NCBI GenBank assembly: GCA_038501625.1
Contig: JAZAYU010000013.1
Coordinates: 3,906,001 to 3,970,000, forward strand
Length of the DNA: 64,000 bases
DNA from: Corbicula japonica
Lineage: Eukaryota > Mollusca > Bivalvia > Venerida > Cyrenidae
Direction of reading: 5' to 3'
Shown: positions 39,601 through 44,621 of the stretch, piece after piece
Layout of the letters: every line of letters starts with the position of its first letter
How positions within the stretch are numbered: position 1 is the stretch's first letter
Notes under the pieces: model-generated
Databases searched by the model: none
What the model saw: the letters and a program-made list of their open reading frames with translations, nothing else
Told to the model about the DNA's origin: nothing
Position numbers and translations under genes: made by a program

Positions 39601-40962
39601 TGTCATTTCCAAGAACAATGGCCCTACCTCAAATGCCAAAATGCAAAAATATCTTTTGGCTAGAGCATAACTTTGCACCTGATAAAGGTAAAGCAGCAAA
39701 ACTAATTTGAAGTATTTCGTCTTAATATGGCCGAGTGTCATGTCCAAGAGACATGACCACACTTAAAATGTCAAGATCTCACTAGGAATAAAGGTAAAAC
39801 TTTTTACAAAAATTGTTTTGCCAGAGTGTTTTGAAGGGACTGCATCCAACAACCTATTCTCTCTCTAATTAATTAGCTTGTTCATCAAAATTCATCATTA
39901 AAAATTTGATTTTCTTAAATTGATTTTATTTTCAGTTGAAAGTGAAACGAGACTATCAGCAGCGACAAATACAACAGAGTCGTAATTCAAACCAGCCGAG
40001 TCCGTTAATAAAAAAGAATCAGATGTCACAACTTAGAGAGGTGCTCAAACAAGAGTAAGTACTGTACATAATCAAATCTCTGCTCTATTTTTGGCATAAG
40101 GGACAAAAACTAAGCAAATTTTTTTACCTATTTGGAGTAACAGCTGAGTTATTGTGCATGTAGTTTATTTCCATTTGATAAGTTGAATTAAGAACCAGGC
40201 CGCAGTTTTACAAACTGTTTTTGAATTATTGAAGCAATTACTCAATAATATCTCCAAATTGTTTGTAAAAATGATAATAAACTGCAAGAACCAAATGCTA
40301 AACAAAGTTTAAAGTGCAGCAAATGCATCATGTGGTTAAAAGATCAGTTATTACCTTACTCTGAATGTCTCGGTAACATAGAGTAAAGGTTTTTCAGCAC
40401 TTTTTTAATGATTCCTGTTTAATCAGTAAAATTAAATGTTGTGCAAAACGATTTTGCTGATTAAAGGGCATAAAAACATTAAAAGAATACTTGGAAAGAC
40501 TGGATTTGAACACACAACCCTTAAAATTGTTCAGAAAGAATGGTGAGCATCTTGCCACATTACCATAAAGGCAGATGTAAAAATGCTTTTAACACTTTAC
40601 TCCATAGATACAAATTTAATGGCGTGCAAACATTATAGATCTAGAACAGCCAGCACATCCATACCATCTGATCAGGGTCACTGTTTTCTTTTTGATTCAT
40701 TAGTTCATTTCTGATCAAGAAGGGAAGTGCATATCCAGATCAGATGGTGTGGTATGCTGGCTGGTCTGAATCCCAACTGTTCACTCATGTGATAAAATGC
40801 ATATATATGAAGTAACGGGTTAATATTATATACATGGTTAAGGATTGAGGAATTACCGCACAGAATAAAGTAATCGTGTATTTCTGGTTTACTTTCAGAG
40901 GGGACGAAGTGTCTGAGCTGATGAAGAAACTGAATCAACTGAAAATGGAGGCCAATCTGTGA
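262..40962 (+). CDS. nup88: NUP88 nucleoporin, complete 15-exon gene
   Basis: Encodes nuclear pore protein Nup88, which sits on the cytoplasmic face with Nup214/Nup62 and helps retain CRM1-dependent export factors. Exons: 262-489, 4260-4429, 14933-15058, 17053-17322, 17646-17832, 18833-19007, 33123-33221, 34342-34423, 36304-36408, 37349-37498, 37946-38068, 38672-38818, 39296-39422, 39936-40054, 40899-40962. Every junction is GT-AG, phases match throughout, and the lengths sum to 2172 nt (723 aa plus stop; human Nup88 is 741 aa). Recognised landmarks include [61 protein letters not shown] and [20 protein letters not shown]. Residues 1 to about 500 form the beta-propeller and about 530-723 the coiled coil. 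The ATG was chosen because it gives the MAA start shared with vertebrate Nup88. Transposons fill introns 2, 6 and 8 without touching coding sequence. Identity is from remembered family sequence, not a search. Confidence 0.96.
490..4259 (+). other. nup88 intron 1
   Basis: AT-rich DNA with no recognisable coding sequence. Its only clear structure is the inverted-repeat element at 2194-3671. In 490-2190 and 3680-4255 I see only short ORFs without family features. Confidence 0.6.
2194..3671. mobile_element. 1.5-kb element with imperfect inverted ends
   Basis: The left end AATGGGGGCCTACCGATAT and the reverse complement of the right end AATGGGGTCCTACCGATAT agree, and the match resumes further in (CAGAGTTA, TTACCTCCC, TTGGGTAGTTC) after small gaps, for about 75 bp in all. 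The interior codes for nothing I recognise. Probably a degenerate non-autonomous DNA transposon; the superfamily is unclear because no convincing target duplication is visible. Confidence 0.5.
4260..4429 (+). CDS. nup88: nup88 exon 2 (residues 77-132)
   Basis: Acceptor ttttttcag, donor gtaaga, ends in phase 2. Carries [20 protein letters not shown], the best-conserved N-terminal signature of the family. Confidence 0.95.
4430..5679 (+). other. start of nup88 intron 2, no feature recognised
   Basis: AT-rich intronic sequence before pearl-like element A. No gene, RNA or clear repeat seen. Confidence 0.5.
6900..10575 (+). CDS. ISL2EU accessory protein: SWIM zinc finger + YqaJ-type nuclease
   Basis: Four exons, 6900-7168, 7553-7792, 8035-8185 and 9778-10575, all GT-AG, join to 1458 nt (485 aa plus stop). 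Residues 85-99 form a SWIM-type CxC...CxH motif (C85, C87, C97, H99). The C-terminal exon has YqaJ/lambda-exonuclease-like PD-(D/E)xK features: [22 protein letters not shown] (E339), GATPDAI (D373), EVKCP (E386, K388) and HYFQVQGQL (Q428, Q430). This pairing with a DDE transposase is known for ISL2EU transposons, where the nuclease is thought to assist DNA processing. Intron 3 contains the transposase's main exon on the other strand. The start codon lies just inside the transposon end. Confidence 0.88.
8583..12186 (-). CDS. ISL2EU transposase: THAP domain + DDE_4 catalytic domain
   Basis: Four minus-strand exons, 12186-11971, 11511-11357, 10808-10675 and 9661-8583, join in phase to 1584 nt (527 aa plus stop). 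Residues 1-80 are a C2CH THAP zinc finger (C5/C6, C10, W42, C70, H73); the first intron falls between C70-S-K and H73, so the finger exists only after splicing. Residues about 271-319 resemble the HTH_Tnp_4 helix-turn-helix, then the DDE fold: [15 protein letters not shown] (D351), [10 protein letters not shown] (D435) and [12 protein letters not shown] (E482). It would bind the transposon ends and catalyse excision and integration. No stop or frameshift seen. A possible 51-nt exon near 11150-11205 was left out because it breaks the frame. Confidence 0.9.
13205..14912 (+). mobile_element. pearl-like family F, copy 1 (split by a hAT MITE)
   Basis: Left edge TGTGTTGCCC, right edge GGGCGACAC followed by ATCTAGAT. 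Units of about 200 bp ('acttaacgttgg...ttgccatttcttaatatttcttcat...aggtcaagatcacatttgat') repeat on both sides of the hAT insertion. The end matches family F copy 2 at 23360-23395. Confidence 0.5.
13516..14625. mobile_element. hAT-like non-autonomous element
   Basis: 1,110 bp with terminal inverted repeats TAGGGATGTCAAC on both ends, flanked by CTAATGAC and CTTATGAC, an 8-bp target duplication with one mismatch, as expected of hAT. Both ends carry several GGTATCCGGAT/ATCCGGATA motifs that look like subterminal transposase-binding repeats. No transposase frame inside. Confidence 0.8.
14933..15058 (+). CDS. nup88: nup88 exon 3 (residues 133-174)
   Basis: Acceptor tttgttttag, donor gtatgc, phase 2 in and 2 out. 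Encodes [20 protein letters not shown], matching the human WYPSEILDPHVVLLTSDN segment. Too short to stand out in an ORF scan. Confidence 0.95.
15255..16645 (+). repeat. 24-bp minisatellite, about 57 copies, in nup88 intron 3
   Basis: The unit is CCAGGCCTGACACACACTTGCCAA (24 bp) or a linked variant with CAGCCAGGCTTGA. Because 24 is a multiple of three and the unit lacks stops, long open frames appear in nearly every frame on both strands (8-residue repeats such as THTCQPGL and DTHLPARP). These are artefacts: exon 3 reads into a stop shortly after its donor, and none joins exon 4 in phase. Two 22-bp units near 16388 and 16528 shift the frame. Degenerate relatives extend to about 15105 and 16990. 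Confidence 0.95.
17053..17322 (+). CDS. nup88: nup88 exon 4 (residues 175-264)
   Basis: Acceptor cttttttttcag, donor gtaatt. Contains [15 protein letters not shown], corresponding to the human GETAVAFDFGPLAAV strand of the propeller. It follows the minisatellite of intron 3. Confidence 0.95.
17646..17832 (+). CDS. nup88: nup88 exon 5 (residues 265-327)
   Basis: Carries the family hallmark [20 protein letters not shown] followed by a beta strand and LHHCVLL. Donor gtatgc, phase 0 out. Confidence 0.97.
18157..18400. mobile_element. TTAA-flanked MITE copy 1 (diverged)
   Basis: Ends cttatcccttttctccatat and tatggaggaaaggattat are mutated versions of the family ends CCCTTTCCTCCATA/TATGGAGGAAAGGG. 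Internal inverted segments 'agatccagatcagccggcac' and its complement are present. Confidence 0.7.
18833..19007 (+). CDS. nup88: nup88 exon 6 (residues 328-385)
   Basis: Acceptor cattttcag, donor gtgaga, phase 1 out. Encodes [11 protein letters not shown] and FTCPIRLVK, matching human FECVELELAL and FSCPVKLH. Followed by the largest intron (14.1 kb). Confidence 0.95.
19406..19926. mobile_element. 521-bp element with long (~195 bp) inverted arms
   Basis: CAGGGTGGCTATACCACGTG at the left matches the inverted right end CAGGGTTGCTATACCAAGTG, and similarity continues for about 195 bp per arm (GTGCACACACAAAATCACTC is identical in both). The centre is three copies of a roughly 46-bp repeat ('gacaaattttgtttga'). 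Flanks ATTTT and CTTTT suggest a short target duplication. Non-coding. Confidence 0.7.
21248..22259 (+). mobile_element. pogo/Tigger-type transposon, internally deleted
   Basis: Ends CAGTAAAACCCCTCATTACG and, inverted, CAGCGAAACCCCTCTATTAC with TA on both sides, as in Tigger (Tc1/mariner). Multiple 'tattacggac' subterminal copies. Length 1,012 bp against about 2.5 kb for full Tiggers: the DNA-binding end of the transposase remains and the catalytic part is gone. Confidence 0.85.
21872..22180 (+). pseudogene. Tigger transposase remnant (CENP-B-type HTH)
   Basis: 102-residue frame beginning [20 protein letters not shown] and continuing [20 protein letters not shown], the N-terminal CENP-B/pogo helix-turn-helix. 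It ends near the transposon's right end with no DDE domain, so it is a truncated, catalytically dead relic. Confidence 0.8.
23401..24900 (+). other. nup88 intron 6 segment, nothing recognised
   Basis: AT-rich sequence with short unremarkable ORFs. A degenerate TTAA-MITE relative ('gatcctgatgagatggcatc') lies near 24590-24720. Confidence 0.5.
24930..25037. repeat. foldback palindrome P1 (48-bp perfect arms)
   Basis: The arm from AGGTTATAAAGCTGAGCATG to AAGCATCTG is matched base for base by its complement after an 8-base loop (CAGCCAAT). It is inserted in a MITE relative. First of at least eight copies of this family in the window. Confidence 0.9.
25545..25680. repeat. foldback palindrome P2 (diverged)
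   Basis: Same family as P1 (CAGTCTCAAATCTCAAGCAT and its complement) with several mismatches and longer ends CCATAAAACTAAGACTGG. Confidence 0.85.
25909..26045. mobile_element. TTAA-flanked MITE copy 2 (short)
   Basis: CCCTTTCCTCCATATATACG to TATGGAGCAAAGGG, with TTAA at 25905-25908 and 26046-26049. TTAA duplication and CCC/GGG ends fit piggyBac-type elements. The central half is deleted. Confidence 0.8.
27603..27633 (-). repeat. interstitial telomere-type repeat 1
   Basis: Five CCCTAA units (one with an extra A), i.e. the TTAGGG telomere motif of animals, inside a unit of element C after 'cctttttac'. Confidence 0.85.
27759..27788 (-). repeat. interstitial telomere-type repeat 2
   Basis: A second CCCTAA run of about five units at the same place in the next unit of element C, also with an extra A, suggesting it was duplicated together with the unit. 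Confidence 0.85.
29696..31514 (-). mobile_element. pearl/HINE-like element D
   Basis: Hairpin at 29696-29724 (TGTGTC-G-CCTGC-GATA-GCAGG-TA-GACACA), then a GTC-rich stretch (ggcgtcgtcggcgtcgtccgg), then about nine units of 158 bp ('aacttaatgttgcctataac'). At the right, GCAGGCGACACA is the exact complement of the first 12 bases, followed by an 18-bp perfect palindrome TGTGTTCCGCGGAACACA and end ATTCTAGTT. It abuts element C. Open frames of 60-100 codons inside are repeat artefacts. Confidence 0.75.
31660..32300. repeat. cluster of degenerate TTAA-MITE relatives
   Basis: Three successive pieces (about 31660-31760, 31840-32050, 32185-32290) carry 'gtgtagatccagatcagctg' and 'gatcctgatcagatggcaca' in the MITE arrangement but with worn ends. 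Confidence 0.6.
33123..33221 (+). CDS. nup88: nup88 exon 7 (residues 386-418)
   Basis: Encodes [20 protein letters not shown], matching human PSRYHCTHEAGVHSVGLTW. Acceptor cttgtag, donor gtaaga. Only 99 nt, so invisible to a length-filtered ORF list. Confidence 0.95.
33257..33494. mobile_element. TTAA-flanked MITE copy 3
   Basis: Ends tccctttcctccatatataa and ctatggaggaaaggg with TTAA on both sides (33253-33256, 33495-33498). Lies in intron 7, about 35 bases after exon 7. Confidence 0.8.
34078..34320. repeat. degenerate MITE relative in nup88 intron 7
   Basis: Begins 'ttaacctttactccatatat', ends 'gccatatcccatgaagtagt'. Belongs to the 'ttactccatat' branch of the TTAA family and stops just before exon 8. 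Confidence 0.6.
34342..34423 (+). CDS. nup88: nup88 exon 8 (residues 419-445)
   Basis: 82-nt exon with acidic EDEEEDM followed by [13 protein letters not shown], matching human FVEHILCTKPLPC. Acceptor attgttgcag, donor gtaaaa. Confidence 0.95.
35049..35954. mobile_element. pogo/Tigger-like MITE with many 'taagcgcata' repeats
   Basis: Ends CTGTAGAATCTCGAAAATAA and its near-perfect complement, TA on both sides, 906 bp. About seventeen copies of AAATAAGCGCATA/AAATATAAGCGCATA crowd both arms. The middle has a worn N-terminal frame starting at ATG 35527 ([12 protein letters not shown]) with no catalytic domain. Probably an internal-deletion derivative. Confidence 0.75.
36304..36408 (+). CDS. nup88: nup88 exon 9 (residues 446-480)
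   Basis: Encodes [20 protein letters not shown] and [14 protein letters not shown], a diverged counterpart of the human [26 protein letters not shown] strand pair. Phase 2 in and out. Confidence 0.9.
36502..36633. repeat. foldback palindrome P3
   Basis: Full-length family member: arms through AGTCTCAAATCTCAAGCATC and GATTGGCTGAAATGGCGACC meeting at CAGTCG. A few mismatches near the ends. Confidence 0.85.
36832..37030. mobile_element. TTAA-flanked MITE copy 4 (diverged)
   Basis: Starts 'ttaactctttactcattata', ends 'atatggaggaaagggttta'; core 'gatctacatcagtcacgtct' and 'tgatctggatctacactggt'. Confidence 0.65.
37349..37498 (+). CDS. nup88: nup88 exon 10 (residues 481-530)
   Basis: Encodes [17 protein letters not shown], matching human KHIRSILQRSVANPAFL, the linker between propeller and coiled coil. 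Acceptor tatttcag, donor gtaaga. Confidence 0.95.
37946..38068 (+). CDS. nup88: nup88 exon 11 (residues 531-571)
   Basis: Encodes [20 protein letters not shown], nearly identical to the human protein, opening the C-terminal coiled coil. Donor gtaaag. Confidence 0.96.
38540..38630. repeat. partial foldback element
   Basis: Contains 'cagtctccatttcagccagt' and 'gagatttgagactggtcttc', one arm and loop of the palindrome family, upstream of nup88 exon 12. Confidence 0.6.
38672..38818 (+). CDS. nup88: nup88 exon 12 (residues 572-620)
   Basis: Coiled-coil exon with [20 protein letters not shown], matching the human REMAERLADKYEEAKEKQ heptads. Acceptor tgtttccag, donor gtgagt. Confidence 0.95.
39296..39422 (+). 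CDS. nup88: nup88 exon 13 (residues 621-663)
   Basis: Coiled coil with [15 protein letters not shown], matching human LPVLSDSERDMKKEL. Phase 0 out, donor gttagt. Confidence 0.95.
39936..40054 (+). CDS. nup88: nup88 exon 14 (residues 664-702)
   Basis: Encodes [14 protein letters not shown] and QLREVLKQE, matching human VTMKKDYQQQKME and SILKEE. Acceptor ttattttcag, donor gtaagt. Not in a start-based ORF list. Confidence 0.93.
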
Positions 40963-41275
40963 ACAGTGTTACAGAAAACGTTATATTGATAAACATTGTG
41001 TGTCGGAAATACTGGATGATCAGTTCTTTGTGCTCAAAGAAAAATATAAAGACAACAGAGAACAGAATTGTTAGCTCTTTATTCCATATACATGGGTTTT
41101 ATCAAGTGTGCGAACAGTGTAGATCCAGATCAGCTGGCACATCTATGGATGTGGATCTTCTTAGATATAACCTAAAAAATCTAAAAGTGAACAATTTAGA
41201 TCCTGATCTGGCTTACCTGGATCTACACTTTTCACCCGTGTGATTGAATGAGGTGGTATCGGGGAAATAAAGGGT
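40590..41275. repeat. two degenerate MITE relatives around nup88 exon 15
   Basis: 40590-40820 and 41080-41275 carry 'tttactccatagatacaaat', 'gtgtagatccagatcagctg' and 'gataaaatgcatatatatga'. The second lies in the probable 3' UTR. Confidence 0.6.
40899..40962 (+). CDS. nup88: nup88 exon 15, last coding exon (residues 703-723)
   Basis: Encodes [20 protein letters not shown] and stops at TGA 40960-40962, aligning with the human [21 protein letters not shown] end. The stop overlaps a potential donor (CT|GTGAAC), which matters for the possible alternative exon at 43824. Confidence 0.93.
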
Positions 41276-41547
41276 TAATGTGAATAGTGAAATTTTAGCA
41301 AAGATTAATCAGCGTTTGCATTCTCTAGCATTGATAATCACAGTTGGAAGGTTTTATGATTGTAAAATTACAGATTGAAAGAGTGATTTGCCTACCTATC
41401 ATAAATTATTAATAATTATGATTCATTATTATCAAACTGTTCAAATTATGAATGTTTATCAAGGGTAGCAAAATTCCATGATATGTCTTAACCATGTTTT
41501 CTTAAAATGTGTAGTGTAATTGCTTGGTTGGAAGCAAGAAGTCTTCA

Positions 41548-41553
41548 AATAAA
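41548..41553 (+). terminator. candidate nup88 poly(A) signal
   Basis: AATAAA about 585 nt after the stop, followed by a T-rich stretch (41561-41586) suited to a downstream element. Another AATAAA-like site lies near 41265 at the end of a MITE copy. Confidence 0.4.
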
Positions 41554-42282
41554 AACAAAATCATTTTATTTTTTTATTTGTTTTTCCTGTTGAATCCAGA
41601 AGTTGCCAGTATAGATTTAAGATAATAAAACCAAGACTCAATACATGTACCTTTCTCCAGTCTTGATCGGCAGATTGGTTTCAAAAGTGACCAGTCACCA
41701 CTTTTAAATCACAATCCTACAACTGATAATGAAGAACCAGTCTATAAACTCTAGCTTGTGGTTGGTCAATTAAGAGTCTAAGATAAGTTTTAAGGAATCA
41801 ACTCCTTGAGTTTAGTGTCTTATCTTTTTTCTCGGCTTTGTCTTCTTCAGCCCAGGAGTTGTTTCGCTCTCAAGTCTTGCACTAAACAATGTCCAATCTA
41901 TGTTGTTAGCAGGCATTGCATGGTTCTGTCTAAAGGTAAAGGTATGAGTTTAGAGTTTGAAATTAATTGTATTCACCCAACTTCACTTACATTATAAATT
42001 TATACTCTATCAATGTTATTAGGCTGTGTTTTCTTTATATGACTTGTCCGGATAAGCATAATAATTAAACACTACTCCATAGTTACATACAGGTTTTATC
42101 GCATGTCTGACCAGTGTAGATCCAGATCTTTGATATCTAAGTTGGATCTACATTTGTCACCTCTGACAGAAATAGCCAAATGAATCTGAAAGGTAAAACT
42201 GTAGATCCTTATTCAACAGCAGATGTGCTGGACAATCTGAATCTACACTGTTCCGCCTTGCAGTCAAGTTGTATCTGGCCTG

Positions 42283-42418
42283 AAGGTTATAAAGCTGAGA
42301 TTGGAAACCAGTCTCAAATCTCAAGCATCTGATTGGCTGAAATGGCGACTGGTCGCCATTTCAGCCAATCAGATGCTTGAGATTTGAGACTGGTTTCCAT
42401 GCTCAGTTTTATAACCTT
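42283..42418. repeat. foldback palindrome P4
   Basis: Arms through GGTTATAAAGCTGAGATTGG and the complement TTTCCATGCTCAGTTTTATA, central GGCGACTGGTCGCC. Almost perfect over about 65 bp per arm. Confidence 0.9.
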
Positions 42419-42440
42419 GGGCACAGGAGTTAACCATTAA

Positions 42441-42662
42441 CCCTTTCCTCCATATATACGCCTTTTTACGCATGTGCGACCAGTGTAGATCCACATCCGT
42501 GCCGTCTGATCAGGATCTGCACTGGTCGCATTTTGGTCAGAGATAACCTAACAAATCAAAAAGCGAACAGTTTAGATCCTGATCAGACGGCAAGGATGTG
42601 CTGGCTGATCTGGATCTAAACTGTTCGCCCTCGCAATAAAGGTGTATCTATGGAGTAAAGGG
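42441..42662. mobile_element. TTAA-flanked MITE copy 5
   Basis: CCCTTTCCTCCATATATACG at the left with TTAA before it; right end TATGGAGTAAAGGG followed by TTGA. Core 'gcgaacagtttagatcctga'. Sits 20 bases after palindrome P4. Confidence 0.8.
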
Positions 42663-42837
42663 TTGACGTCTTTGTTGAGCTTTGACAAAAGTATCTGTTC
42701 CTATGTGATGTTGACACTACTTTAAGATATTTTCTGTATATTAACTATGCACCTAGACCATGAAGATGCCTGTACTACTAGAACCAACTAAGAAGAGCCT
42801 ATGAAAACAACTGAAATATTGCGGATATACAGCTTTA

Positions 42838-42972
42838 CCCTTTCCTCCATATATACGCATTTTAACACATGAGCAACCAGTGTAAATCCAAATCAGCTGG
42901 CACATCCGTGCTGGCTGATCTGGATCTAAACTGTCCGCCCTTGCAATAAAGATGTGTCTATGGAGGAAAGGG
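42838..42972. mobile_element. TTAA-flanked MITE copy 6 (short)
   Basis: Intact ends CCCTTTCCTCCATATATACG and TATGGAGGAAAGGG, TTAA after it and TTTA before it, centre deleted. Confidence 0.8.
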
Positions 42973-43144
42973 TTAAATCATTGGAAGCACAATTAGATTT
43001 GTTAAGAAACTGATGCAACATTGACAACAATTTCATTTCTAGCTTAATTTTATTGAAAACAATGCTTTGCATTACACAACAATCTCAAAATGTAGCAGGG
43101 CTTGGAAAACAAAGATGCTGCCTTGATAATTACATTGCAGTGCC

Positions 43145-43281
43145 CAAGGTTATAAAGCTGAGATTGGAAACCAGTCTCAAATCTCAAGCATCTGATTGGC
43201 TGAAATGGCGACTGGTCGCCATTTCAGCCAATCAGATGCTTGAGATTTGAGACTGGTTTCCATGCTCAGTTTTATAACCTT
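43145..43281. repeat. foldback palindrome P5
   Basis: Same form as P4, nearly identical sequence, 860 bp away. Confidence 0.9.
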
Positions 43282-43319
43282 GGAGCCAGGTCACAAACCA
43301 AGCTGCTGATGATGTATTT

Positions 43320-43790
43320 CTAAATAAGATTGACAACATAACATGTAAAATGAGATTGATAACACTATATAAATAATGAGATTGGCAATATCATATGTAT
43401 AATTAGATTGAAACATCATATCTGCATAATGAGAATAACAAATTCACTTGTGTATGACATTATAATACAAGTGTAATAAGATTGGCGACTTCATACGTGT
43501 AAATTGATATTGACAACATCATGCATGTATATAGATTAACAACTTCATACTTGTATAATGAGACTGACAACTTCATACAAGTGTATTCATTTAACAACTT
43601 CATTTATAACAAAACTGACAACAATGTATGTATATTGATTAACAACTTCATGCATGTATGAGACTGACAACTTCATACAATTGAAATGCGACTGAAAATA
43701 AATCTATAAAGAGATTGACAACAATATACATGTGTGATGAGATTGACAACTTCATGTGTGTATTTAGAGATTGATAACATCAGACAATAC
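43320..43790 (+). repeat. degenerate ~30-bp tandem repeat
   Basis: Irregular repeats of 'atgagattgacaacttcataca' type run up to the possible alternative NUP88 exon. Unit length varies, so homology between units is weak. Confidence 0.55.
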
Positions 43791-43823
43791 ACAATGTGAA
43801 CTGGTGATCCAGATACACTACAG

Positions 43824-43938
43824 AAGAACTAATAATGTTCAGCTACAAGAGCATGAAGCCAAATCAATCCAACAGAGGATAGAGGAATCTGATCAAGACT
43901 TGGAAAGTGCTCTAGGCAAGCATGATTTAATAAATTGA
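43824..43938 (+). CDS. possible alternative terminal exon of nup88
   Basis: If the donor CT|GTGAAC inside exon 15 (intron from 40959) is joined to the acceptor cactacag before 43824, the NUP88 frame continues in phase through 37 further residues to TGA 43936-43938. The residues begin RTNNVQLQEHEAKSIQQRIE and contain an I-I-L-L heptad spacing like the coiled coil before them. An AATAAA at 43929 overlaps the last codons. Against it: the acceptor lacks a good pyrimidine tract, and human Nup88 ends where exon 15 already stops. This is inference from phase and composition only. Confidence 0.3.
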
Positions 43939-44621
43939 AATGTAGTAAAAGTTGAAAAAGGGCTTTATTTTAAAATATTTGTAGTTGGGTCCTGTTAAAA
44001 CTGATGTAGACCATTATGGTGAAAATATATTTTTCAAGTTTGAACTTGTCATCTTAATTAGTTTCAAAGTTATGGATCAAGTGCAAAACAACTTGAGTGA
44101 GCCTGGTAGCTCCTATATTTCAAATAGTCGAGCTTAAAAAGGGAAAATTTTCATAACCATTTTTAACCCTCTACTGACATGATCTACACTGAATCTTAAA
44201 ACAATGTAGATCCTGATCTAATTGCATAAATGTTCAGACTAATCTGGATCTACACTGGTCACCAGGTGACATTATCTGTTTCAATAGTCTAAGAGTAAAT
44301 AATTAAACTGGGTTAGCACACTTGTCAAAATTTAATGAACATACTTGAGCAAACTGCATAATTTAAGATTTCACATTTCTATATAAATTTTCATAATATA
44401 TTGCACAGTTTGAAGAATTTCACATTTCTATCTAATAAGTCAGAATTTATTGCACAGTTAAAGAATGTCACATTTCTAGATAATGAGTCAAAGTATATTG
44501 CACATCCCTGGAGTACCTGGCAAAGGAATCTTTAGAACCACACTGAAAGAAAAGAAAAAAATGTTTTATTCTGGAATGATTTAGAGAAACTGAAAATGAA
44601 TCAACTTTCAAGCATCTAAAG

